From Chitinophagaceae bacterium (lineage in GTDB: Bacteria > Bacteroidota > Bacteroidia > Chitinophagales > Chitinophagaceae), in contig CAHJWK010000014.1 in NCBI GenBank assembly GCA_903642275.1, positions 1-58,237 on the forward strand: 58,237 nt of DNA, in the 5' to 3' direction. Position numbers and translations under genes: made by a program. This document shows, in pieces, positions 44,905 to 53,280 of the stretch; position 1 is the stretch's first letter; every line of letters starts with the position of its first letter. Under the pieces are notes generated by a model. That model worked only from the letters and a program-made list of their open reading frames with translations, did not search any database and had not been told where the DNA came from.

Positions 44905-46062
44905 CTATGTTTTTACTTTATTTCCAAAGAATGAAACGCCCAAACCTAACAAAGCAAGCAACGCAAATGACCAGCGCAAACCTGCTAACTGCGCAATAAA
45001 TCCAATCACCGGAGGACCTAATAAAAATCCTACAAAGCTTATTGTTGATACAGCTGCTAATGCAAGTCCGGGTGACATAGTGGATGATTTTCCCGACATG
45101 GCGTAAACCATCGGCACAACACAGGATACACCAAAACCAACCAACAAACATCCTGCAATTGCAGAAGCTAAATATGGAAATATCACAACTATTGCAAGTC
45201 CAGATGCGATTACGAAACCACTAACCTGCAAGATGCGTTTTACACCAAATTTTGTTACAAGCCTGTCACCAATAAATCTTCCTGTTGCCATTGTTCCCAT
45301 AAATGATACGTAACCAAGCGTTTTATATGCAACCGGTGCATGAATAATATTTTGAAAATAAACACCACTCCAGTCTGCCATTGCGCCTTCGCAAATCATA
45401 CTGCAGAAAGCAATAAAGCCTAATAGCAATACAACTTTATCGGGCTTAACAAACATTGGCGTTACTTCTTTCTTATCATCATTATCAGGCAACGTAAAAC
45501 GGTAAGATGTTATAACCATAACCATTGCTGCCACAGCGATAATTATAAAATGAAAGAATGGTGATATGTCGGAAGCAACAAAAAAGTTGCCGGCAGCAGC
45601 GCCGCAAAATCCGGCTAAACTCCACAAGCCGTGAAACGAAGCCATGATTGACCTTCCATATAAAGATTCAACGCCAACTGCCTGCGTGTTCATAGCGATG
45701 TTTATAAGGTTGCCCCAAACGCCAAAAAAGAAAAGTACGGTAACTAATTGCCAAACTGATGTTGTAACACCGAGCAGTATTAATGTAAGCGGAAACAAAA
45801 CAGCAGCGGCTATAACAAGCTGCCTGCTGCCAAAGCGTGATACCAGCCAGCCGGAAATGGGCAGGCTTACAATTTGCCCAACAGGTATTGCAAACAACAC
45901 GCTGCCTAAAGCTGCGTCGCTTAAATGCAATGCAGTTTTAATATCGGGAATACGGCTTGCCCATGATGACACGGTTAAACCTGCTACAAAAAAGAATACG
46001 CTAACCGCAATGCGGTATATTCTTATGTTGGTGTTTGAAGAAAGAGAAATGTTCATGCTCAT
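44905..46062 (-). CDS. MFS transporter, YbjJ-like
   Basis: This 385-residue inner-membrane transporter has 12 predicted helices. FVAGLTVSSWASRIPDIKTAL at the N-terminus, the conserved loop WLVSRFGSRQLV between helices 2 and 3, and MADWSGVYFQNI at the start of the second half resemble the YbjJ group of MFS proteins. The substrate is unknown. Its start lies 9 bases after the stop of the MgsA-like gene, so the two are probably co-transcribed. Confidence 0.9.
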   Translation of the reverse strand: MSMNISLSSNTNIRIYRIAVSVFFFVAGLTVSSWASRIPDIKTALHLSDAALGSVLFAIPVGQIVSLPISGWLVSRFGSRQLVIAAAVLFPLTLILLGVTTSVWQLVTVLFFFGVWGNLINIAMNTQAVGVESLYGRSIMASFHGLWSLAGFCGAAAGNFFVASDISPFFHFIIIAVAAMVMVITSYRFTLPDNDDKKEVTPMFVKPDKVVLLLGFIAFCSMICEGAMADWSGVYFQNIIHAPVAYKTLGYVSFMGTMATGRFIGDRLVTKFGVKRILQVSGFVIASGLAIVVIFPYLASAIAGCLLVGFGVSCVVPMVYAMSGKSSTMSPGLALAAVSTISFVGFLLGPPVIGFIAQLAGLRWSFALLALLGLGVSFFGNKVKT

Positions 46063-46071
46063 AAAAAATTA

Positions 46072-46602
46072 TTAAGCAGCCTTAACCTGTGGCACAACTT
46101 TCAGCCTGTCTTTTTTAAGTTCAAGCTCATTTTTTTGTTCTGCAACCAACGGCTTCTTTACAAAATATTCTTTTGATATTAATGAAGAGCTGAATATAAA
46201 ATCTGCTGTGCTTTTATTAAAAGCGATTATCACATTATTGTTTTTTACGCTCTGCATAAACAGGTCAAAATCTTTCTGCTCTGTTTCATTTGAAGTAAAT
46301 AAAATCAGCATATCAATGTTGCCTTCATCAATCATTTCAGCAAGCATTCTGTAACCACCAAGCGGTCCGCTGATGATTTTATTTACCTGTTTGTTTAATG
46401 TGCCTTCTAAAATTTTACCTGCAGAAGTGCCCACAGCAATTATTTCATGCTTCATTAATATATCACGGTTGAAATATGACCATTCAATTAACTCAGATTT
46501 TTTATTTTCACTCGCTATAAAAGCGATGTTCTTTATTTTTTTCATTGTTCGTGTGTTCATCACATTTCCTTTTTTATTTAAATCCTGTTTTACAATTTTC
46601 AT
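46072..46602 (-). CDS. Methylglyoxal synthase-like protein, catalytic residues not conserved
   Basis: The protein of about 176 residues has the MgsA fold signature (KNIAFIASENKKSELIEW, VGTSAGKILEG, ISGPLGGYRMLAEMI, STADFIF). Compared with the well-known E. coli MgsA, the HDH motif reads SEN, the catalytic Asp of GPMGGD is Tyr 84, FWDP reads FTSN, and the PHD-x-D motif reads QKDFD. The phosphate-binding GT and the STADF/ATADF segment are kept. It is therefore unlikely to make methylglyoxal and may bind a phosphorylated ligand in a regulatory role (inference). A 30-residue C-terminal Lys/Glu-rich tail is extra. Start is uncertain: ATG at 46602, 46560 or 46545. Confidence 0.8.
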   Translation of the reverse strand: MKIVKQDLNKKGNVMNTRTMKKIKNIAFIASENKKSELIEWSYFNRDILMKHEIIAVGTSAGKILEGTLNKQVNKIISGPLGGYRMLAEMIDEGNIDMLILFTSNETEQKDFDLFMQSVKNNNVIIAFNKSTADFIFSSSLISKEYFVKKPLVAEQKNELELKKDRLKVVPQVKAA

Positions 46603-46633
46603 ATAGCGAACAATAATCAAATTATTAACCAAT

Positions 46634-46648
46634 GTGTAATTTATACAC
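46634..46648. repeat. Short inverted repeat upstream of the MgsA-like gene
   Basis: GTGTA-N5-TACAC, 32 bases upstream of the ATG at 46602. It has the size of a dimeric regulator site, but five-base arms are weak evidence. Confidence 0.25.
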
Positions 46649-46715
46649 TTTATAATACTTTTATCTGAGTAAAGTAACCCGTAAACCGTTGATGCTTAGC
46701 TAATGACAGTTAGTT

Positions 46716-46747
46716 TTTGATTGATAAAGCGTTATTAATCAATCAAA
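46716..46747. repeat. 10-bp inverted repeat between the beta-lactamase and MgsA-like genes
   Basis: TTTGATTGAT (46716-46725) and ATCAATCAAA (46738-46747) are perfect complements around a 12-base loop. On the minus strand the hairpin is followed by AAAAC and not a U-run, so it is not a standard terminator for the beta-lactamase transcript. Confidence 0.45.
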
Positions 46748-46809
46748 CAATTAAGTATTAAGTAAATGTGAAATTGAAGAGATGTAAGCTGACAGTTTAG
46801 CAACACTTA

Positions 46810-47640
46810 TCACTTTCGCCCTTTGAAGAAACCATATTGAGAAAGAATATTTTTTAGTATGTTGATTCGGATGTTTTTAATGTCCATGTCATGTGCGCCT
46901 TCAATCTGCAATACAAAAGGATAAGGATGTTTGTTCTCTTCAATCCAACCGACAACCCAGCCGATTGCATTACCATTCTCACGATAAGCCAAACCTGTTT
47001 TATAACTTAATTTATAGTTGGCGTTATCTTCATGCAGCATTACTTTTTTTACAACTTCCTGTACCCGTTTTTGAAAAGGCAACTGGTCAAAGTATAATCT
47101 TTTTACAAGACCAAGCTGTTCATCAGCGGTTATCTTGATGGAATTATCAAGCCAGAAAGTATCAATATTATTTCGAATGATTGCACGACCATATTTTGCC
47201 GCATAACCCAAACTATCCAACCAGAACTGCATGGTATCTTTTCCAATTCGTCTTGCTACTTCCTGGTAGTATGGAACCGCAGAAACCTGGAAAGCTTCTT
47301 CCATTGTAAGGTCTTTATTCCAATCAGGGTTCCAACGCTTAATACCATCCCATTTAATAACCATTCTTTCGTTTGATATAACGCCGGTTTGCAAACCAAT
47401 TAACGAGTTTACAATTTTAAATGTTGATGCAGGCAAATAAGCACTATCAGTAAATCGTCTTAAATTATAAATTTTAAAAGCGCCCTGCCCGTTATCAAAC
47501 ATTCCAAATGTGCCGGTTACGTTATATTGGTCAAAGTATTTTTTTAAGCTGTCATCTGTCGTAATATTGTTGGGCGTGCAGGCTGTAAAGTAAAAACTGA
47601 GAAGTAAAAAGTAAAAAATTATGTATCTGAATTTGTTCAT
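46810..47640 (-). CDS. Class D beta-lactamase (OXA-like), lipoprotein
   Basis: The 276-residue serine beta-lactamase has active-site S-T-F-K at residues 72-75 and S-x-V at 120-122 (SAV). The usual YGN is YGR at 150-152, the omega-loop region has FWLDNSIKIT, and the KTG motif is at 214-216. A hydrophobic leader ends FTAC with Cys 21 as probable lipid anchor. Such enzymes hydrolyse penicillins in the periplasm; the spectrum cannot be read from sequence. Whether this is an active enzyme or a BlaR-like sensor domain is not certain, but no membrane protease part is attached. It follows kbl after 6 bases. Chromosomal context, with no mobile element nearby, suggests an intrinsic gene. Confidence 0.88.
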   Translation of the reverse strand: MNKFRYIIFYFLLLSFYFTACTPNNITTDDSLKKYFDQYNVTGTFGMFDNGQGAFKIYNLRRFTDSAYLPASTFKIVNSLIGLQTGVISNERMVIKWDGIKRWNPDWNKDLTMEEAFQVSAVPYYQEVARRIGKDTMQFWLDSLGYAAKYGRAIIRNNIDTFWLDNSIKITADEQLGLVKRLYFDQLPFQKRVQEVVKKVMLHEDNANYKLSYKTGLAYRENGNAIGWVVGWIEENKHPYPFVLQIEGAHDMDIKNIRINILKNILSQYGFFKGRK

Positions 47641-47646
47641 GTTTAA

Positions 47647-48834
47647 TCATTTAATTACTCCCAATTCCTTTCCCACTTTACTAAACGCTTCAACTGCTTT
47701 ATCAATATGATGCAGCTCATGTGCTGCGCTTAACTGCACACGTATGCGGGCTTTATCTTTTGGCACAACAGGATAAAAAAACCCGATCACATAAATGCCT
47801 TCATCCAAAAGTTTTGCCGCAAAATTTTGTGCAACTACTGCATCATACAACATGATTGGAACGATAGGATGTTCACCAGGTTTTATATCAAAGCCAGCTT
47901 CTGCAATTTTTGTTCTGAAGTATTTTGTATTGGTTTCGAGCTTATCACGCAATTCTGTTGTTTCGGTAAGCATATCAAACACGGCAATAGATGCACCAAC
48001 AATAGAGGGTGCCAATGTATTTGAAAAAAGATAAGGCCTTGAACGCTGCCGCAGCATTTCAATAATTTCTTTTCTGCCGGTTGTAAAACCACCGTTTGCA
48101 CCACCTAATGCTTTACCTAATGTGCCGGTAATTATATCAATTCTGCCCATTACATTCTTAAGCTCATGCGTACCCCGGCCTGTTTTACCAAGAAAGCCTG
48201 TGGAATGACTATCATCAATCATAACGATTGCATCATATTTATCAGCTAAATCACAAATCAAATCAAGCTGCGCAATCGTTCCATCCATGCTGAAAGAACC
48301 ATCCGTAACAATTACACGGCTACGCAAATGAGCAGCGTCAATCAACTTATTTTCCAGGTCTTCCATGTTGTTGTGCTCGTAACGGTAGCGTTGCGCCTTG
48401 CATAAACGTACGCCATCAATCACTGATGCGTGGTTTAAAGAATCGCTAATTATTGCATCCTGCTCATTAAATAAAGGTTCAAATACTCCACCATTTGCAT
48501 CAAAACACGCACAGTATAAAATAGTATCTTCAGTTCCTAAAAATGCAGCTATTTTTTGTTCAAGCTCTTTATGAATATCCTGCGTGCCACAGATAAAACG
48601 CACACTGCTTAAGCCATAACCATGCGTTTCCAAAGCTGTATTCGAAGCCTTTATAACTTTAGAATGTGATGATAAACCAAGATAGTTGTTAGCGCAAAAA
48701 TTTAAAACTGTTTTACCGTTGACGATAATCTCTGCACCTTGTTCACTTGTGATAATGCGTTCTTTTTTTAGTAAGCCTGCAGTCTCAATTTCGTTTACTT
48801 CAGAAAAAATACGCTGCACAAATTTTTCATTCAT
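47647..48834 (-). CDS. kbl: Glycine C-acetyltransferase (2-amino-3-ketobutyrate CoA ligase)
   Basis: The 395-residue PLP enzyme of the alpha-oxoamine synthase family splits 2-amino-3-ketobutyrate with CoA into glycine and acetyl-CoA in threonine breakdown. Features are NFCANNYLGLSSH near residue 45, VMIDDSHSTGFLGKTGRG near 210, and the PLP-lysine motif TLGKALGGANGG near 240. The high similarity of these motifs to E. coli Kbl and the length support Kbl over BioF or HemA. Threonine dehydrogenase (tdh) is not adjacent. It leads the beta-lactamase gene by 6 bases. Confidence 0.93.
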   Translation of the reverse strand: MNEKFVQRIFSEVNEIETAGLLKKERIITSEQGAEIIVNGKTVLNFCANNYLGLSSHSKVIKASNTALETHGYGLSSVRFICGTQDIHKELEQKIAAFLGTEDTILYCACFDANGGVFEPLFNEQDAIISDSLNHASVIDGVRLCKAQRYRYEHNNMEDLENKLIDAAHLRSRVIVTDGSFSMDGTIAQLDLICDLADKYDAIVMIDDSHSTGFLGKTGRGTHELKNVMGRIDIITGTLGKALGGANGGFTTGRKEIIEMLRQRSRPYLFSNTLAPSIVGASIAVFDMLTETTELRDKLETNTKYFRTKIAEAGFDIKPGEHPIVPIMLYDAVVAQNFAAKLLDEGIYVIGFFYPVVPKDKARIRVQLSAAHELHHIDKAVEAFSKVGKELGVIK

Positions 48835-48996
48835 ATAAATACTTTAAAAAACGCAAACCTACATAAGTTTAAAAAAATATTATTAGTCTTTACCAAGACT
48901 ATGATAAAGGCTTTAAGAAAAATATATCGCACGTTCTTAAAGGCACATTCATAATCTAGCTGAATATAATAACCACAAATCTTTATTTTTGATTGC

Positions 48997-50172
48997 ATGC
49001 AAAGCAACAACCTGCAATCGCAGTTTTTATTAAGCAAGAACATTACGTATTTAAACTTTGGTTCATTTGGCGCATGTGCAAAGCCTGTGTTTGAAGCGTA
49101 TCAAAAATTCCAGCTTGAATTGGAATCAGAACCTGTGCAATTTATTGTGATTAATGGACCAGAGTATCTTAAACAATCAAGACAGGCATTAGGCAAATAC
49201 ATTAATTGTTATGAAGATGATGTGGTATTTGTAGCAAACCCTTCGCATGGAATAAACATCATTGTAAAAAGTTTTAAGCTGAATACTGACGATGAAATAT
49301 TAACCACTAATCTTGAATATGGTGCAATGGATCGTACATGGAATTATTATTGCAAAAAAGCCGGGGCAAAATATATACGTCAGCAAATTGAACTGCCACT
49401 TACATCAAAAGAAAAATTTATTAATGATTTTTTTAAAGGGTTAACTGACAAAACAAAAGCCATTTTCATAAGCCATATAACAAGCGCAACTGCGCTAATT
49501 TTTCCGGTAAAAGAAATTTGTGCACGTGCAAAAGAACATGGGTTATTTACAATTGTTGACGGCGCGCATGTGCCCGGACATATTGCTTTAGATCTTTCAG
49601 ATATTGATGCTGATGTTTACACAGGAGCCTGTCATAAATGGATGTGCACACCAAAAGGATGTTCATTTTTATATGTGAAAAAAGAATTGCAGCATCTGTT
49701 TGATCCGTTAGTTCTAAGCTGGGGTTATGAAAGTGCAGTACCATCACATTCACAGTTTTTAGATTATCATCAAACACAAGGTACAAGGGATTTTTCTGCT
49801 TTTTTAACCGTACCGGCAGCAATAAAATTTTTTAATGAATATAACTGGCAACAGGTTGCAGCAAATTGCAGGCAGCTTGCACATTCCAACTATCAACGGT
49901 TTTGTGAACTGCTTCACTCAAAACCTTTATCTCCCATTACAGATGAATTTCTTGGACAGATGTGCAGCATACCCATCAACACCAATCAACCTGAACAATT
50001 ACAACAATTGTTATTTGAAAAGTATAAAATAGAAATACCGGTAATGAAATATGCAGACAAAATTTACCTGCGTTATTCTATACAGTCTTTTAACACACAA
50101 AATGATTTGGATATTTTATATAATGCGTTAACTGAACTGATTGCTGAAGGTGATTTAATAAATCTTAATTAA
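48997..50172 (+). CDS. Class V aminotransferase (isopenicillin N epimerase-like)
   Basis: The 391-residue PLP enzyme has LNFGSFGACAKPVFEAY at the N-terminus and VDGAHVPGHIALDLSDIDADVYTG in the middle. The PLP-binding lysine is in GACHKWMCTPKGCSFL (about residue 212). This is the NifS/CsdA-like fold in the branch annotated as isopenicillin N epimerase-like; no cysteine loop typical of desulfurases is seen. The substrate is unknown and no biosynthetic cluster is nearby. It is divergent from kbl. Confidence 0.88.
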   Translation: MQSNNLQSQFLLSKNITYLNFGSFGACAKPVFEAYQKFQLELESEPVQFIVINGPEYLKQSRQALGKYINCYEDDVVFVANPSHGINIIVKSFKLNTDDEILTTNLEYGAMDRTWNYYCKKAGAKYIRQQIELPLTSKEKFINDFFKGLTDKTKAIFISHITSATALIFPVKEICARAKEHGLFTIVDGAHVPGHIALDLSDIDADVYTGACHKWMCTPKGCSFLYVKKELQHLFDPLVLSWGYESAVPSHSQFLDYHQTQGTRDFSAFLTVPAAIKFFNEYNWQQVAANCRQLAHSNYQRFCELLHSKPLSPITDEFLGQMCSIPINTNQPEQLQQLLFEKYKIEIPVMKYADKIYLRYSIQSFNTQNDLDILYNALTELIAEGDLINLN

Positions 50173-50209
50173 ACACTTTATTGACCGAAGATTTTTTAGG
50201 GCAATGTAA

Positions 50210-51532
50210 TTAGCGTATGCGCCTGGTTAAGGAAAAGTTTATACCTGCACTGCTTAATGGTAATTTACCTATACCAATTCCGCTCAATGGTACTTTAAAA
50301 TAAGGTTGCAGCTTTATAAAATACTTATTTGATGTTTGAATATTTACACCTGCACCAAGATTTAAAACTGAGAACCAGTTTTTTGATGAATGATAATAAT
50401 CATAACCTTTTTCACCATAACTGCCGTTATAATCGTACTTAAAATTATAATATTCTTTATGCATTAAATAAGACGAAGTTCCTGCGGTAACAAACCAGTT
50501 AATTTTCTTATGCGACTTAAAATCGTAGGCTACGTTCAAAGGAATTTCATACATATAACAATTGCCGTTTGTTGCGAGCAGCTGAACATTTTGCAGGTAG
50601 CTTAACATATCTGTATTAAAATATTTGCCTTTGGTATAATAATTTTTCCTATCGTAAAGTAAACCGCTTTCTATACTTATTCCATTTTTAAAATGATAAC
50701 CGCCAATTATACCAACACCCAAAGAAGGCGAAGAGGTTTTTTGATTTTTTATAAAACTTATATCTGCATTTGTTATTATGCCTGCATACGTAAAGGCTTG
50801 CTTTGTATAATTGTTTGATTTGGTTTTTTGTTTTGATGATTTGGCAACCAACGAATCTCTGTTTAAATTTTTTTGGGTTGATGTCGCCTTATCATTTGTT
50901 AACTGTTGTTTGATTGTTGTTGTATCTGCAACCACAGTAGTGTTTAAAATACCTGTTTTACTACTGCCGGTTAATAATCTTGATATTTCAGAGAATCTAT
51001 TCGGGGTTGAATCAGATAAAGCATGTTTATAATTACCTGTTTCCGCATAAACTACATTTGAAAGATTATTTATTGCCTGTTTATTTTTATTAATGTTGGA
51101 TGACGGAAGCCCTGTTTGTAATGATACTGATTTTTGATCAGCATTGTGATCAATTTTTTCATTAAGCTTCTTCTGATTGGGTGTTAGACTATTAGTAACT
51201 GCAATGTTATTATTTATTTGCTTTACGTTATTATCTGCTTTTTTAGTCTTGGCGTAACTTTTAGATTTGGCTCTAACAATAGTTTTATTATTTGAAGATA
51301 ATAAAGTAAATAAATTCAATTTATAAGCTGTGAATAACATTACGGGAATAAGAATAAACCATAAAAACAATATGTATTTCCTCCGCTTTTTCTCTTTTGG
51401 CTTAGCAATAAAAGGCTGCTCCGGCTGTTGAATACCGGCAAGCACTTTATTCCAGTCAGATGCCATCTCATCATTGAGTTCATAGTCATCTGCTGCCTTA
51501 CGCATCATATCGTCCATATCATCATTCATCAT
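50210..51532 (-). CDS. Probable anti-sigma/outer-membrane beta-barrel-like protein
   Basis: The protein of about 440 residues has an acidic N-terminal domain with MDDMMRKAADDYELNDEMASDW, a basic KEKKRRK stop followed by one transmembrane helix (about 52-72), and a long Asn/Lys/Ser-rich linker. The C-terminal ~170 residues are beta-rich, resembling an OMP_b-brl-type barrel (GGYHFKNGISIESGLLYDRK, then LNLGAGVNIQTSNKYFIKLQP). It directly follows the ECF sigma gene. The start at 51532 overlaps the expected TGA of the unshifted sigma frame (ATGA), which supports coupling. An anti-sigma role is inferred from position only. Confidence 0.72.
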   Translation of the reverse strand: MMNDDMDDMMRKAADDYELNDEMASDWNKVLAGIQQPEQPFIAKPKEKKRRKYILFLWFILIPVMLFTAYKLNLFTLLSSNNKTIVRAKSKSYAKTKKADNNVKQINNNIAVTNSLTPNQKKLNEKIDHNADQKSVSLQTGLPSSNINKNKQAINNLSNVVYAETGNYKHALSDSTPNRFSEISRLLTGSSKTGILNTTVVADTTTIKQQLTNDKATSTQKNLNRDSLVAKSSKQKTKSNNYTKQAFTYAGIITNADISFIKNQKTSSPSLGVGIIGGYHFKNGISIESGLLYDRKNYYTKGKYFNTDMLSYLQNVQLLATNGNCYMYEIPLNVAYDFKSHKKINWFVTAGTSSYLMHKEYYNFKYDYNGSYGEKGYDYYHSSKNWFSVLNLGAGVNIQTSNKYFIKLQPYFKVPLSGIGIGKLPLSSAGINFSLTRRIR

Positions 51533-51563
51533 GTAAAACATAAAGTGTTGCCATTGTTATCTT

Positions 51564-52103
51564 TTATAAAATGTTTTTGTAAAAAAGCTTTTGCCTTTGA
51601 CAGGTTAGACTTTGATGTGCCCGGAGAAATCCCAGCATCTGTGCAATTTCAGCATGCGTATAACCATCTATCACATACAAATTAAACACAACCCTGTAAG
51701 CCGGACTAAGCTTGCGTATTAGAACAATAAGCTCTTTATAAACCAGTTTGCTTTCACCACTTGCTTCAGCATCATGCTTTTTCCAAACAGCTTCAGGCAG
51801 TTCACTCATCTGTGGCACCAGGCTCTCTTTGCTCATGTAATCAATTGAAGCGTTTACAACTATTCTTTTAATCCAGCCGCTTAGCATAGCTTCCAGGTTG
51901 TCTGCATTGCGTATTTCGAAATTGTGTATCGCTTTAAAAATTTTCACAAAAGCATCATTGGCAGCGTTTGCCGCATTTTCAAATGAATGCACATACCGGA
52001 AAGAAACTTTCAGCGCAAAATGCAGGTAATGGTCATACAACTGTTTCTGGCAGCGTGCATCATTGTTTATGCATCCTTTTAAAATATAAAAAATGTCCTG
52101 CAA
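51564..52103 (-). CDS. ECF sigma factor with apparent frameshift in region 4
   Basis: As read, the frame gives 179 residues: region 2 (ENAANAANDAFVKIFKAIHNF, MLSGWIKRIVVNASIDYM) and the start of region 4 (LIRKLSPAYRVVFNLYVIDGYTHAEIAQMLG) are normal. After LG the sequence turns to FLRAHQSLTCQRQ. Shifting by one base at about 51630 restores ISPGTSKSNLSKAKAFLQKH and a stop at 51529-51531, the expected recognition helix. The gene is therefore either truncated by a one-base deletion or misassembled. The start is TTG at 52103; no ATG is available before conserved region 2. It precedes the candidate anti-sigma gene. Confidence 0.82.
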   Translation of the reverse strand: MQDIFYILKGCINNDARCQKQLYDHYLHFALKVSFRYVHSFENAANAANDAFVKIFKAIHNFEIRNADNLEAMLSGWIKRIVVNASIDYMSKESLVPQMSELPEAVWKKHDAEASGESKLVYKELIVLIRKLSPAYRVVFNLYVIDGYTHAEIAQMLGFLRAHQSLTCQRQKLFYKNIL

Positions 52104-52236
52104 GTTTGCCGTTTCTTTTTTTTTGATTGATAAACTGCTGTATGAGATAAATGGTTGCCTGGAATATTTATTTAAATAAATTATGATGAAGCAACTGTTT
52201 ACGAAAAGAAGCTGTTATATTGAGCTAAATTATTTT

Positions 52237-53139
52237 ATGAAATACAAATTTACTTTTTTAGTTTTTTTAATATTTTCCAGCGTTTTTGCAGTAAAGGCAA
52301 ATCTTATTCAGATCACAGTATCTAACTTCCAGTTTAACCCTGCCACCATTACCGCAAATATTGGTGATACATTAGAATGGGATTATGTAGGCGGCTTTCA
52401 TACCACTACTTCTTTAAGCGTACCTGCAGGTGCTGCAAGCTGGGATGCACCTATGAATGCTGCAGGCGATACTTTTCAATATGTATTAAAAATTGCCGGC
52501 ACTTACAATTATGATTGTACAATACATCCGGCGCAGATGATTGGAACTATAACTGTAAACGGCGCGTTACCGGTTGTATTAACCAGGTTTAGTGTTGATG
52601 CTTCTAAAATTGCAGGTGTTGCTGCTATCACGTGGACCACTGCAAGCGAAACAAATACTGATCGTTTCATTGTGAAAAAAAGTACCAATGGTTCTTCATT
52701 TACTCAAGTAACCAATGTAAGGGCCGCCGGCAATTCTACCATAACACATAACTACGCTGTTACAGATAATAATGCAGGCACATCCTACAAATACATTTAT
52801 TACCTGATTGATATAGTTGATAAAGATGGCAGGTCTTCACTTTCATCAATCCAGAAATTTATAAATACAAGTGCGGTAAAAAAACTGGTAACTCAAATAA
52901 ATCCTAACCCGGTTACAAAAGGCGGCCACCTGATGTTCCGTTTTAATGCAGACAAAGAAAGTGAAATGCTTGTACAGGTTTATGACAACAATGGCAAATT
53001 GGTTAAGCAGGATAAGATGTATGCAACGCAGGGTTTAAACAATGGTCATTTCATGATGGATAACCTGCCATCAGGCGTTTATTCTGTAAAGTTTAGTCTT
53101 GACGGTTTGAAAGAAACGTATAAGATAGTGTTGCAATAA
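52237..53139 (+). CDS. Secreted cupredoxin-like protein with T9SS sorting domain
   Basis: The 300-residue secreted protein has a signal peptide (to about residue 21) and a plastocyanin/azurin-like domain (about 23-108). Candidate type 1 copper ligands are His 55 (GGFHTTTS), Cys 94, His 97 and Met 101 (CTIHPAQM, C-x2-H-x3-M). A domain with ITWTTASETNTDRFIVKKS follows, then a type A T9SS C-terminal sorting domain (INPNPVTKGGHL, LPSGVYSVKFS). It probably binds copper and is attached to or released from the cell surface. The frame opens at 52183, but the ATG at 52237 gives a proper signal peptide. A strong terminator follows. Confidence 0.88.
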   Translation: MKYKFTFLVFLIFSSVFAVKANLIQITVSNFQFNPATITANIGDTLEWDYVGGFHTTTSLSVPAGAASWDAPMNAAGDTFQYVLKIAGTYNYDCTIHPAQMIGTITVNGALPVVLTRFSVDASKIAGVAAITWTTASETNTDRFIVKKSTNGSSFTQVTNVRAAGNSTITHNYAVTDNNAGTSYKYIYYLIDIVDKDGRSSLSSIQKFINTSAVKKLVTQINPNPVTKGGHLMFRFNADKESEMLVQVYDNNGKLVKQDKMYATQGLNNGHFMMDNLPSGVYSVKFSLDGLKETYKIVLQ

Positions 53140-53159
53140 TTAAATTGGGTGCTAATTAT

Positions 53160-53192
53160 AAAGGTTGTTTCAGCAATGAAGCAACCTTTTGT
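53160..53192 (+). terminator. Rho-independent terminator after the cupredoxin gene
   Basis: AAAGGTTGTTTC (53160-53171) pairs with GAAGCAACCTTT (53178-53189), a 12-bp stem with one G-T pair and an AGCAAT loop, followed by a short T-rich stretch. It lies 20 bases past the stop. Confidence 0.72.
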
Positions 53193-53280
53193 TTATCAAT
53201 AACTGTTTTAAAAAACTGTTGCGGTTATACTTTAACTTTTATCCATTCAGAAATAAAGTTCTTCATTGCAACTTTGCAGC

